Shown: piece after piece, positions 33,373-42,524 of the stretch
Layout of the letters: each line of letters opens with the position of its first letter
How positions within the stretch are numbered: position 1 is the first letter of the stretch
Source: Nitrospira sp.
GTDB lineage: Bacteria > Nitrospirota > Nitrospiria > Nitrospirales > Nitrospiraceae
DNA length: 64,000 bases
Reading direction: 5' to 3'
Assembly (NCBI GenBank): GCA_029194725.1
Contig: JARFXQ010000001.1
Location: 248,001-312,000 of the forward strand
The notes under the pieces: model-generated
Seen by the model: the letters and a program-made list of their open reading frames with translations, nothing else
What the model was told of the DNA's origin: nothing
Database searches by the model: none
Translations under genes and position numbers: made by a program

Positions 33373-36300
33373 CTATCTTGGCACAGCCAACAACATCGCG
33401 TCGAGCAGGCGCTTCTCTTCGCTGTCTTTTGGATAGAGCGCCGAGAGGGCGTTGGCCAGGCGCAAGAAATCAGGACCTCGTTCCTGTTCAGCTTTGAGTA
33501 AGGCGCGCAAAGCGTTCGACCGGCCGCCGGACTGAAGCAACATCGCAGCATGGACGCGATCCAAGGTGGTCGCCTGGCGTTGAGTTGTCAGCGCGTCATC
33601 AGCCACTTCCTTCGTCGAACCACCCTTGGCTTTCTTTTTCTTGCCTCGACCCCGAACAGCCGGAATACCCGCCTCTCCCTCCGGCAGAGCAAAATCAAAA
33701 GCCATCTGTGGATTGCGTCGCGCTTCCTGCTCGATGCGTGTGGCGACAGCAGAAGCTCCGTCTTCACCAAAGAGCTGCTCGGCTCGCTCAGCCACCGGTA
33801 AGAGACGGACAATTCCTTTCTCCGTTTCGATGATCCGGCCTTCCCACTGGTCAAGGTGGATTCCCAGCGGTTGAGCGAAACGGCGAACGACATCGAAGAT
33901 CAGCGTGAAGCCCTTTGTCTTGGCCGGTTTGCCAGTCTCTTCCTGATCATCTTCAGCCTCGTCCTCTCCCTCCTCCTCCCTCTCCCCCTGGGAGAGGGCT
34001 GGGGTGAGGGTGGAATCCCCATTCGTGCTTTGCAGCGTCCAGAGAAACAGCGCCGTCAAACGGGCATCTTCCTCAAGCGCACCAGCCGCACCATTGCGCG
34101 CCTTAGCCTCTGCCGTGCCCAAAACTTGTTGGAGTGCCAAGCGACCGACCGTTTCCCAGACATAGGCAAGAAACCCCCGCTTGTACGGTTCGCTCGCGGT
34201 CGGATCGCCACCGAGCGGAATCTCCCGTCCTTCGGCATCCTCGACCTTGGAGTAACGGCTATAGATTTCCATCGCTGGACCGATACAGGCAAACACGAGA
34301 TCCGCGCCGCGCACGCCTTCAGACTGTAACCGTTCAATCCAATCGCCAACACGAATGGGTAATTCACGGTAAACCTCACCCCAATCGCCACACGGAGCAT
34401 CATCGGAACGAGGACGGCAGACAAGGTGAACGCTCGCCGAAAGCGCAGCCGACTCACGAGCGCGTAGACGGTTCGCCATTTCCGTTGTAATGGGCCAGGA
34501 ACCTGTGATGACCCATCTCGCCCGGATCATTCCTGACAGTAGCGCCTCCCATCCTTCCGTGGTTTTGTGTGCAAAAACGACACAGCCAACGCCCTCGTCC
34601 TTCAAAACCTGGCGGCCTGCGGCGAAGGCTTTCGCCATCATCTCTTCGAAATAGACGCGGTCCTTTGGATGTCCGTTTACCTCCTTAACTTCATCCTGGA
34701 CAATTTCTTGTGCCTTAGGGGTGAGTGGGTTTTGCGGTTCGAAACGATCTCGGAGGAAGGCGCGACCGGGCAAAGACCGCTTAAGCCATACGAAGAAGAA
34801 ATCCGAGAGATCGGAATATGGCACTGCATCGTAGTAAGGTGGATCAGTGAACCAGGCATTCGCGGCATCATCGGGTAGTGGTGAGGCACAGGCATCTTCG
34901 ATTGCAGCCTGTCCCGTAGTGTTCAGCCACCCAAAAGACCTTACGCAATCTGCAACAACTCCAATTCCATCCTCGAAACTGCCAGTAGATTCAGAGACAG
35001 AAACCGCTTCTGCGAAGTCCCATACAATAGGGAGGCTCTGTCTACCGAAGACATGCTCAACCTTCTCTTGGTCAGCATGATACCGCCAGAGACATAGTGA
35101 AGAGTTGCGGCTTGCTACACGATCGACCACAAGACCGAGTAAATCCTTTACCCCTGGGTCTGTATGACTTTCGTCCACCTTCTTTGGCAGCGTCACCAGC
35201 GCCAGCTTCTGCCTGGCCGTGAAGAGGTCGCCCCATTGCAGCATCCCGTACCGTTGAACACGGAAGCCCAATGTCCCTATCGGCGGCAACGGTTCATCTG
35301 GCACAGGACTCAACCCATTCGGCAGCTTAGTAGCGACAACCTTGGTGAGAGTTTTTTGCGCTTTCCACACCGCCTCGTAATCGCGGTCTTTCGGGAGGCG
35401 ATAGAAGCGGCCTTGTTCGCCTGGTTGGAGTGTCACCACAGCCAGCATCCGAGCGCCTCCGATGCGCTTCCCGCTCCGGTCGAACTTCGCATCTGCTCCG
35501 CCTCGTTGCTCGCTCAACTGCGCACGCACGCGCTCCGGCGGGAGTACCACGTTGCAACAGGGACAGGCAACCTTGGCGCGTGTGACCGTGCCGCTCGGAA
35601 CTTCAGAATCTTTCTTCGGCTCGAAGATTTCGAACTCGACTCTTGGGCTTTCCCCCTCAACCCTGCCTTCTCCCCGCTGGGGAGAAGGTGTGGATGAGGG
35701 GCGAGGCCGGACGATCTTGTAACGCAACGCCCGCTTGCGATTCGCCTTCTTGGACAGCCAGAACGACCGCACCAGTGGAATCTCGGCGCCGCATCCAGAA
35801 GACTCACACCGCACCGTCCTCGCCCAGAGATAGGCAATCGGTCGCACGCCATCGGGATCCGGCGGATAGAATTCGGCGAGTTCCTTCTCGGCGGCCGCTT
35901 TAATCTCTGCGCCCACCCGTCGCAGTTCTTCCGCCAACTCCGGTCCATGGCGCGGAATGTCTTCGAGCAGCACTTTTAGAATCAGGCAGGCGACCGGATT
36001 GAGATCACTGGCGAACGCCTCACAACCAAGCCGCAACGCCTCCAGCGGAATCGAGCCTCCGCCGGCAAAGGGGTCCACGACCAGCGGCGGTTCCGCTCCA
36101 TGAGCCGCTTTGACGAGTCCACGGGAAATTTCCAAGTACGTCCGATCCGCCGAGAGATCCCAGTTGGCAAAATCGCCGATGAACTTTAAGAGCGCGTGGC
36201 GGAGATCCTCACTCTTCGGCTTGATCTTCCCAACAACTTGCGGCAACAGATCTCGCGCCCGCTTCTTGAACTCATCCGGACAGTGTTCATCGCATGGGTC

Positions 36301-36477
36301 GGGCAGAAGCAGCGCCAACAGCATTGCTCGACAGGCCGCAAGTGGCCGCCTCGCCCACCAGAGATGCAACGTGGACGGATGCCCATGACGAATGGATTTC
36401 TCCCGCGCCGCGTGCTTCGACACCACAGCAATCGGAAAATCCACCTCTGCAAGGCGCTTACATTCTTTGGGGATCAC
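33373..36477 (-). CDS. DUF1156-domain DNA methyltransferase
   Basis: 1034 residues, GTG start overlapping the upstream gene's stop by four bases. N-terminal DUF1156 (EVDFPIAVVSKHAAREKSIR, then HPSTLHLWWARRPLAACRAM), methyltransferase motif I VVDPFAGGGSIPLEAL at about 133-148, motif IV TDPPYYDAVPYSDLSDF near residue 560. The order and motifs are those of an N4/N6 adenine/cytosine DNA methyltransferase that works with DUF499 ATPases. Two REP-like elements lie in frame inside it (about residues 258-275 and 822-833), adding the low-complexity TPSPQRGEGRVEGES and TLTPALSQGEREEEG. They sit in linkers, so the enzyme may remain active. Confidence 0.88.
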   Translation of the reverse strand: MIPKECKRLAEVDFPIAVVSKHAAREKSIRHGHPSTLHLWWARRPLAACRAMLLALLLPDPCDEHCPDEFKKRARDLLPQVVGKIKPKSEDLRHALLKFIGDFANWDLSADRTYLEISRGLVKAAHGAEPPLVVDPFAGGGSIPLEALRLGCEAFASDLNPVACLILKVLLEDIPRHGPELAEELRRVGAEIKAAAEKELAEFYPPDPDGVRPIAYLWARTVRCESSGCGAEIPLVRSFWLSKKANRKRALRYKIVRPRPSSTPSPQRGEGRVEGESPRVEFEIFEPKKDSEVPSGTVTRAKVACPCCNVVLPPERVRAQLSEQRGGADAKFDRSGKRIGGARMLAVVTLQPGEQGRFYRLPKDRDYEAVWKAQKTLTKVVATKLPNGLSPVPDEPLPPIGTLGFRVQRYGMLQWGDLFTARQKLALVTLPKKVDESHTDPGVKDLLGLVVDRVASRNSSLCLWRYHADQEKVEHVFGRQSLPIVWDFAEAVSVSESTGSFEDGIGVVADCVRSFGWLNTTGQAAIEDACASPLPDDAANAWFTDPPYYDAVPYSDLSDFFFVWLKRSLPGRAFLRDRFEPQNPLTPKAQEIVQDEVKEVNGHPKDRVYFEEMMAKAFAAGRQVLKDEGVGCVVFAHKTTEGWEALLSGMIRARWVITGSWPITTEMANRLRARESAALSASVHLVCRPRSDDAPCGDWGEVYRELPIRVGDWIERLQSEGVRGADLVFACIGPAMEIYSRYSKVEDAEGREIPLGGDPTASEPYKRGFLAYVWETVGRLALQQVLGTAEAKARNGAAGALEEDARLTALFLWTLQSTNGDSTLTPALSQGEREEEGEDEAEDDQEETGKPAKTKGFTLIFDVVRRFAQPLGIHLDQWEGRIIETEKGIVRLLPVAERAEQLFGEDGASAVATRIEQEARRNPQMAFDFALPEGEAGIPAVRGRGKKKKAKGGSTKEVADDALTTQRQATTLDRVHAAMLLQSGGRSNALRALLKAEQERGPDFLRLANALSALYPKDSEEKRLLDAMLLAVPR
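33978..34010 (-). repeat. REP-like palindromic element inside the methyltransferase gene
   Basis: CCCTCTCCCCCTGGGAGAGGG hairpin (split over its centre) followed by GGTGAGGG. It is translated in frame (TLTPALSQGERE) in the DUF1156 protein. Related to elements at 35651-35706 and 42643-42696. Confidence 0.6.
35651..35706 (-). repeat. Second REP-like element inside the methyltransferase gene
   Basis: CCTTCTCCCCGCTGGGGAGAAGG-type hairpin with flanking CCCCTCA and ATGAGGGG. Translated in frame as part of the insertion near residues 258-275 of the DUF1156 protein. Confidence 0.6.
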
Positions 36478-37673
36478 TCAGTCACATCCTCAATAGGAGT
36501 CGCGCTTTTGCCAGTGCCGTTATCCTCATCTAGCTCGTGGAAAAAACCTTGGGATTCAAGATCCGCCACAGCTTTTCCCATAATCAAGCTCATCGTTTCT
36601 TCAGAAATTAGACGAGACCAGATAGAATCACCGCTATGTCGCTGATCTGATGGGTCCGCCAAGAATTGCTCATCTGCAAGGCGCTCGAAGCAATTAATCT
36701 CGGCCATATCTCTTTCGGTCAACGAGTAGTGGCCGGCATCTTCAAGTAAGCGCCGCACCACCAGAGGGAAGGCGATGGCCGCCAACACGAGATGCTCGAG
36801 CACATTCCATGAACTTGGTTGTCTGGTCACAAGCTTGCCGTGCGCGAAGTCGCCTCTAATCCGATAGAACTCCCTCATCCATTCGAAGCGAAGGTGCTCC
36901 TCAGGGTTGGTCCAGCTAGTTGAGCGACGTTTTGAGTTCTTAATCTGCACTGGTTCGCGTGGAAGAATGACATCGGCAAATCTCCTTGCCACGTCCTTGG
37001 CCTCTGATTTTGCGTCAAGGATGTGTTCCAAGGCACTACACATGAGCACCCATTCAACTTGGTGACGCACGGTTTCATTGTCGGTATTCGCCTGGTTGAA
37101 GCATGCGATTGCATTCTGCCAACGAGCCCATTCGTCTGAATCGGCTGCTTTGCGGAACTCCGCGAGCGCCGAGAGCAGAGCGTCATCAAGAGTCACTGAA
37201 CCGGCATTGCTTATGTGCACTGGCATGGATAACGTCACCTTCGCAAGCTGGCGCATATCCGAAGCTTGCCCATCGCGACGTCGAGACGAAAGGGCGGTAA
37301 ATTGCGATCCGCTGTACCTCTGGCCGTATGAGATAAAGCAATCCGTATTGCAATACGGGCCTAGCGAATCAAAGTATGCACGCTTAGCCAAGCCCGCAAA
37401 GCAAGCGAGCTGAATGCAGTCCTGCATTATCTGAAACTGTTCGTCCGTAATATCGGCGAGGACATCCAGATCGTCGTACCTGACGATTGCAAAGTTCTTA
37501 ACCGGTCTTCCTTCAAGATCCTTGTACCCGCTCAATATCTTATCGATGGTGGCCACCGTTGATTGGCCCACTCCTGATCGTAAATCTCCCCTCTGGATTG
37601 GAAGAATTGTGATCTCTCCAATTGCGTACGCCTTGTCTATTCGACACCAGGGCATGAAATGTAGGGTTGCCAT
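36474..37673 (-). CDS. Uncharacterised protein with HEPN-like R-x4-H motif
   Basis: 399 residues, no signal or membrane segment. The middle part has VEWVLMCSALEHILDAKSEA followed by a long helical tract and EWMREFYRIRGDFAHGKLVT; RGDFAH is an R-x4-H motif of HEPN ribonucleases (ApeA-like). The N-terminal third (MATLHFMPWCRIDKAYAIGE, YDDLDVLADITDEQF) is of unknown type. The gene overlaps the methyltransferase start by four bases, so it is translationally coupled to it. It could be the RNase effector of the operon. Family name not recognised. Confidence 0.6.
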   Translation of the reverse strand: MATLHFMPWCRIDKAYAIGEITILPIQRGDLRSGVGQSTVATIDKILSGYKDLEGRPVKNFAIVRYDDLDVLADITDEQFQIMQDCIQLACFAGLAKRAYFDSLGPYCNTDCFISYGQRYSGSQFTALSSRRRDGQASDMRQLAKVTLSMPVHISNAGSVTLDDALLSALAEFRKAADSDEWARWQNAIACFNQANTDNETVRHQVEWVLMCSALEHILDAKSEAKDVARRFADVILPREPVQIKNSKRRSTSWTNPEEHLRFEWMREFYRIRGDFAHGKLVTRQPSSWNVLEHLVLAAIAFPLVVRRLLEDAGHYSLTERDMAEINCFERLADEQFLADPSDQRHSGDSIWSRLISEETMSLIMGKAVADLESQGFFHELDEDNGTGKSATPIEDVTE

Positions 37674-37725
37674 ACGGGGTCAATTCCTCAAGAACCCGAA
37701 TCCGCTGCGGTGTTGAGCCATATCA

Positions 37726-38406
37726 TTAGAACAGGCCACTTATGAGCTGACCAACTTTCATTGCGGCATCTGCTGCCCCTCCGACCGTCGCTACCGCTTT
37801 CAGAGACTCCCATGCGGTCTTGATGATGTTCATATCTGGATGCTTCTTTGCGATTTGTGTGCGAATCGTTGAGAGATCACCGGCAGAATCGAGTTTTTGC
37901 TCGTCGGTTAATTCCTTTGTGCTAGCGATGGCCTGGTCAAGAGCATCAAGAGCGCGGGCCAAATCCGTAAGCTTCGCGTTGACGATGTTGCCGTCACCAA
38001 GGATTGTGACGCCTTGCACATTCGTCACGTTGATATGGCTTACCGCTTGCGGCTTCTTGAACACTGACCCAGCTTCAAGGTGGTTTATTCCGACATCAGA
38101 TATTTTGTACTTCACCTGCTCCCGACTCAGTTCCATTCCTCCAGGTGTCTTGAAGGACCGATCTTTTACTACTTCTTTAGCCCATCCCACCTGTATCAAA
38201 TAGTCCAAGTTCGACGACACATCCGCCTGAGTCATTCCATGGTGTCTCTTCATTTCGGATTGAAGATCACGGATTCCTGTTGGTATTTTCTGGATGCCCT
38301 TCGTGTTCTGATGCCGTTCATAAAGGAAGCGCAGAATATGATCTCGTTTTGCATCATTAGGATTACCGGTCGGCTGATTTGCGGTGCTTTTCGCTTTGAT
38401 CGCCAT
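37726..38406 (-). CDS. Winged-helix protein with 'ILGDGN' motif
   Basis: 226 residues. N-terminal winged-helix-like region (ILRFLYERHQNTKGIQKIPT, MTQADVSSNLDYLIQVGWAK), a connector, then HINVTNVQGVTILGDGNIVN, a motif of a small beta-strand/turn domain seen in bacterial signalling and defence proteins, a helical segment, and a small-residue-rich hydrophobic end (AVATVGGAADAAMKVGQLIS). The layout of DNA-binding head, 'GDGN' strand and hydrophobic tail could fit a sensor or effector. Starts one base after the GGCT-like stop. Family unassigned. Confidence 0.5.
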   Translation of the reverse strand: MAIKAKSTANQPTGNPNDAKRDHILRFLYERHQNTKGIQKIPTGIRDLQSEMKRHHGMTQADVSSNLDYLIQVGWAKEVVKDRSFKTPGGMELSREQVKYKISDVGINHLEAGSVFKKPQAVSHINVTNVQGVTILGDGNIVNAKLTDLARALDALDQAIASTKELTDEQKLDSAGDLSTIRTQIAKKHPDMNIIKTAWESLKAVATVGGAADAAMKVGQLISGLF

Positions 38407-38407
38407 A

Positions 38408-38878
38408 TTACTTCTTCACTTCAATCCGTTCGAGTTCAGCTATGTACTTTGCGGGCAGGTGCCAATGCTTCGCTCCTTCTATAATAAGCTTCTTGTATTG
38501 TGCACTCGGGAGCGGCGGGTTCATCTGCGCATTTGCAAAGTAGAGAGAAACCAGCAATGGCTCATCATTCTTGCTGCCGGTGAATACATGGTGCTCTTCA
38601 CGGACATAGGCGTTCTGTTCTGATGGGCGATCTGGCTCGAACCCTTCGCTTTGATCTAGGCTGCCAATATCGAACTCGTCAATTTCGTATACCACTCCCC
38701 AGACATCGTGCTCTGAATGCGACAGCGCGTCGGCGACGCCGCATTGTCGTCCTATCGAATATCTTGTGAATGCGAGTGTGTGATCTTTGAGACTTGCTGT
38801 GCACTTGAACCGTGCAGAGGGGCACCGTTCGCGCATCTGATCCCAGTCCATATTTGAGCCGTATGCAAAATACAGCAC
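38408..38878 (-). CDS. Gamma-glutamylcyclotransferase-like protein
   Basis: 156 residues from GTG 38878; the longer frame lies inside the helicase gene. Starts VLYFAYGSNMDWDQMRERCP, the YGSNM signature of the GGCT/AIG2-like fold. A conserved acidic residue of the family can be placed at VVYEIDEFDIGSLDQSEGF, where GGCT proteins carry the catalytic glutamate (DxxEG-type). Cyclotransferases of this fold cleave gamma-glutamyl amines. It starts five bases after the helicase stop, inside the defence operon, so it may modify a signal or a protein there. Substrate unknown. Confidence 0.75.
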   Translation of the reverse strand: MLYFAYGSNMDWDQMRERCPSARFKCTASLKDHTLAFTRYSIGRQCGVADALSHSEHDVWGVVYEIDEFDIGSLDQSEGFEPDRPSEQNAYVREEHHVFTGSKNDEPLLVSLYFANAQMNPPLPSAQYKKLIIEGAKHWHLPAKYIAELERIEVKK

Positions 38879-38883
38879 GAGAG

Positions 38884-41800
38884 CTATTGCCCATACACCG
38901 GAGGTTCGCCCTCGCTGACCGTCATCGGTCCTCGTATCGCGTCCACAGACAGATAGTAATGATCCACCTTTCTGACCTCGTGCCAATCGAGACGCGCCGG
39001 GTCTTTGATGGGCTCCTGCAATCGTGGCTGGGTTTTGCAGTGGGTGACCACATAGAGCCAATAGCAATCCCGGCGATCTTCGGCAACCCGCTTTTCGTTT
39101 GGCGTGAGACAGACAGTGCCGCTCTCGTGGCCGATGCCCTTGATCTCGATGAGCCGTAGCTCGCCGGATTGCGTATCGAGGCTCGTAATGTCGTACCCCA
39201 GGTCCTTTTCATGCACGTCAGTTACGGTGCGGCCTTGCGCCTGCTCATGCTCAATCACCACCCGCATAGCAATAGCCTCGGTCTCCGGGTCAGGCCGCAG
39301 ATTCTTGACCTCTGGCTTGTTGCGTTCGGGATGTGGGAAGACGAGGAGGCTCGTCATTCGCTCCACGGATTGCAGCGTGAGGGATCGCTGCCGTTCCAGC
39401 TCTTGGCGGCGCTTTTCTCGGCGAGCGAGCAGGACTGCGTGGCGGTCTTCTGCGAGCTTCAGGCTACCTGCCGCTCCTTCCACGCCTCGTTCCGCTTCCT
39501 CCGCAAACCGACCGATGAGCCGATCTTCTTTCTCCAACAGTTCTTGTAACGAGAGTTCGACGTGGGCTTTGACCCGGTCCACTTCTTCCAATCGCTCGGC
39601 GCGGACTTCTCCCAGGAACGGATCAAGTGCCTGCTGATGTAACCATGTCTGGGTCTCATGCGAGGTCGCTATAGTCGGCAGGTCTTTGGGAGCCGGGGCA
39701 GCTTGAAGATTCCCGAGCACGCTGGGTTCATGGAGGCGGCATGCCCCATCCTCCGATACCTGCACGGCGAAGATTCGTTCGTGGACGACATTGCCCAATC
39801 CATCGACGATGCGGGCTCGGTAGAAATCGATCCGGCTTGGCGCTGGATGCTCAAGCGAATAGAAGCAGGCTCCGACCGCGAGACTCTCTTGAGCCTGATG
39901 TAATCCATGACGTCGCAGCGCCTCGAACAATGGATGCCCTGGCGTCACCCATTCCAGATTGTGTGATTCCGCTGTCTCCCGGTCGGTCGAGAGTCTGGGG
40001 TATCGGTTGGCCAAGGGTTGGCATTTCCAATCTGCGTTGGTCTCGAACTGCCGAAGGATGTGCGGAGTGCTTCCGGGCTCAAATGTATGGGGGAGCGAGG
40101 CAACCGGTTTGAGTGTGAACGGAACCAGCGGAGCGACTTCTCGGAGAAACCGAGCGATGGTTTCCGGCACAACGCGCCGTTCTTGCGCCCGGGCTCGGCG
40201 TTCGAGCAACATTTCGAGGTTGAGCTTCTTTGAGGCGAGCCCCTCCAAGGCGTGCTGACAGATTTCGCGGAAGCGTTTCTCTTTCACATCGCGCAGCAGC
40301 CGCTCTTCCAGGTCTGCATCCCCGAGGCGGCCTGAATAGTAGTCGCGCAGAACACTTTCCAGTCTCGACGCCGGAAGAATTTCTCCGACCACGTTGAAGA
40401 CCGCGTCGTCATCGAGGGCATCCCTGATTTCCTGGAGCTTTTCGAGCAATTTCTGTAAGACACGCCCTTCGACGGTATTCGTAGCAACAAAGTTGAAGAT
40501 CAGACAGTCTTTGACCTGCCCGTAGCGATGGATGCGCCCCATCCGCTGTTCAAGGCGATTGGGATTCCATGGGATGTCGTAGTTGAAGAGGATGTGGCAG
40601 CATTGGAGATTGATGCCTTCGCCTGCTGCTTCCGTGGCAACCAGAACCTGTATGGCGCCGTCCCTGAACTGCTGCTCGGCGTAGAGGCGGCTTCCTGGTT
40701 CATCTCTCGATCCCGGCTTCATCCCACCGTGGATAAATCCCACGCGGAATCCCCAGGTCTTCAGCCGCTTTACCAGATAATCGAGCGTGTCTTTGAATTC
40801 GGTAAAGAGGAGGAGCCGCTGATCGGGATGATCGAAAAAGCCTTGTTCTTGGAGGACATCTTTGAGCCGAGAGAGCTTGGCTTCGACACCGGCCTCTTCG
40901 ACCTGCTCCGCTTGAATTGCTAACGCTTTGAGATCTTGGATCTCTTCGCGCGCCTGCTCGGGGTTCTGCGCCAGTGTGATGGCTTCCAGGATTTCTTCCA
41001 GTCGCTCCCGCTGCGATTCCTCCATCTCCTCCAGCTCGTCGGGATCGGGGAGTTCGGGCGGCGCAAGCCGGGCGAGTTCTTGTGCCCGTTTCAGTCCTTC
41101 TTCTAGACGCCGCGCACGATTCTGTAGTGAATGGCGTAGCGCATAGGTGCTGGAGGCAAGTCGGCGCTGGTAGAGCGCCATGAGGAACCCCACCGCACGG
41201 GAGCGCGGATCATCTCCTTGGGCAGCTGCCTTATGGGACTGGGCTTTCACATAGGCCGTAACATCTCGATACAGTCGGTCCTCTTGGCCGTCGATTTTGA
41301 AGTCCACCGTGTGCGGGATGCGTTTTGTGAAAATCTTTCTGGCAATCCATTTGCCGTCCGGTTGCCGCTCGGGGAAATACACCATCGCCTCTTTCGTTCG
41401 CCGCAGATAGAACGGTGCATGGCGACGTTCCATCGCTTGCCTGATGGAACGCACATCTGCATAGGCGTCCTGGTCTAAGAGCTGAAGGAACAAACTAAAG
41501 TTTTCCGGGATGCCCTTATGCGGTGTGGCCGTCAACAAGAGAATGTGATCGCTGATATCGCGCAATAGCTCGCCCAAGCGGTAGCGTTGGCTCTTGTGTT
41601 CCGAATCGGACGCGGACATGCGATGGGCCTCATCGACAATGACGAGATCCCATCGAACTTGACGGAGACCGGGCAGAATGTTCGTCCGCTTGGCAAGATC
41701 AAGTGAGGTTAGGACGGTCTTCTGTTCCATCCACTGATTGACGCCGAACTGGTCTCTGATGTCGGCTCCCTTGAGCACCAGGAACTTCTCGTCGAACTTC

Positions 41801-42315
41801 TCCTTCAACTCGCGCTGCCACTGGAATGTCAGGTTCGCAGGACACACGATTAGGATGCGTTCGGCGAGTCCGCGCAACTTGAGCTCGCGGATCAGCAGGC
41901 CAGCCATGATAGTTTTGCCGGCACCGGCATCATCGGCAAGCAGAAATCGGACCCTTGCAAGCTTTAGCAGGTGATCGTAGACGGCTTCCAACTGATGCGG
42001 CAGAGGGTCAACACGGGAGATGGAGAGACCGAAATACGGATCGAACTCGTAGGCAATGCCGAGAGCATAGGCTTGCAATCCAAGACGGAGGAGATTGCCG
42101 TCGCCGGTGTAGGTGTGTGCAGGGTCTTGGATCCGAAGCGTCTTGATATCGGCAGGCGTGAGGGTGACGCTTCTGAACCGCTCGGTTTGCGTGCCGACAA
42201 GACCGATAATCCAAGTGTCTGTTCCGCCTAAACGAACTGTCTCGACCCGCATTGGTTCGCTGAACAGCGGTCCGATGAGGATCTGGCCTTCTTTAATAGC
42301 TGGACTAGAGGACAC
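38884..42315 (-). CDS. SNF2-family helicase with C-terminal DUF3883-like domain
   Basis: 1143 residues, GTG start. Walker A DDAGAGKTIMAGL at about 128-140, Walker B VIVDEAHRM, a coiled coil near 415-460, helicase C domain with LLLFTEFKDTLDYLVKRLK, VATEAAGEGINLQCC and QRMGRIHRYGQ, then a long C-terminal part with a second coiled coil (about 930-990). The end (about 1030-1115) has LGYDITSLDTQSGELRLIEI, KG, and CLTPNEKRVAEDRRDCYWLY, which resembles DUF3883, a PD-(D/E)XK-like domain. This is the DISARM DrmD-like/COG0553 type helicase. First gene of the operon; it probably moves on foreign DNA. Confidence 0.85.
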   Translation of the reverse strand: MSSSPAIKEGQILIGPLFSEPMRVETVRLGGTDTWIIGLVGTQTERFRSVTLTPADIKTLRIQDPAHTYTGDGNLLRLGLQAYALGIAYEFDPYFGLSISRVDPLPHQLEAVYDHLLKLARVRFLLADDAGAGKTIMAGLLIRELKLRGLAERILIVCPANLTFQWQRELKEKFDEKFLVLKGADIRDQFGVNQWMEQKTVLTSLDLAKRTNILPGLRQVRWDLVIVDEAHRMSASDSEHKSQRYRLGELLRDISDHILLLTATPHKGIPENFSLFLQLLDQDAYADVRSIRQAMERRHAPFYLRRTKEAMVYFPERQPDGKWIARKIFTKRIPHTVDFKIDGQEDRLYRDVTAYVKAQSHKAAAQGDDPRSRAVGFLMALYQRRLASSTYALRHSLQNRARRLEEGLKRAQELARLAPPELPDPDELEEMEESQRERLEEILEAITLAQNPEQAREEIQDLKALAIQAEQVEEAGVEAKLSRLKDVLQEQGFFDHPDQRLLLFTEFKDTLDYLVKRLKTWGFRVGFIHGGMKPGSRDEPGSRLYAEQQFRDGAIQVLVATEAAGEGINLQCCHILFNYDIPWNPNRLEQRMGRIHRYGQVKDCLIFNFVATNTVEGRVLQKLLEKLQEIRDALDDDAVFNVVGEILPASRLESVLRDYYSGRLGDADLEERLLRDVKEKRFREICQHALEGLASKKLNLEMLLERRARAQERRVVPETIARFLREVAPLVPFTLKPVASLPHTFEPGSTPHILRQFETNADWKCQPLANRYPRLSTDRETAESHNLEWVTPGHPLFEALRRHGLHQAQESLAVGACFYSLEHPAPSRIDFYRARIVDGLGNVVHERIFAVQVSEDGACRLHEPSVLGNLQAAPAPKDLPTIATSHETQTWLHQQALDPFLGEVRAERLEEVDRVKAHVELSLQELLEKEDRLIGRFAEEAERGVEGAAGSLKLAEDRHAVLLARREKRRQELERQRSLTLQSVERMTSLLVFPHPERNKPEVKNLRPDPETEAIAMRVVIEHEQAQGRTVTDVHEKDLGYDITSLDTQSGELRLIEIKGIGHESGTVCLTPNEKRVAEDRRDCYWLYVVTHCKTQPRLQEPIKDPARLDWHEVRKVDHYYLSVDAIRGPMTVSEGEPPVYGQ

Positions 42316-42317
42316 TC

Positions 42318-42524
42318 TTATTTCTCCACCTCAGGGACCAGCGTGGCAAAGGTACACTGCCCCACCGATGAAGTCCACATCACGTATTCCGCAAGATCTC
42401 CCACCGCTTCCAAATGCTCTTCAAGTTGGTGAATCACGAACGACCCGTCGTCGCTCCGTCGCACATGGGCAAGAAAGCGACTCGCTTGCTTCACTCGCGG
42501 TCTTCTCTTAGCGCACGTTCTCAT
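42318..42524 (-). pseudogene. Cas3 HD-domain remnant, copy 2
   Basis: Frame QASRFLAHVRRSDDGSFVIH, then QLEEHLEAVGDLAEY, the start of a Cas3-type HD nuclease domain (LAH ... H-x-L-x-x-HL-x-x-V-x-x-LA). It lacks the rest of the HD domain. It is in a different frame from the helicase fragment just upstream (42508-42750), with which it overlaps. A second, similar piece lies at 44410-44739. Confidence 0.5.
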
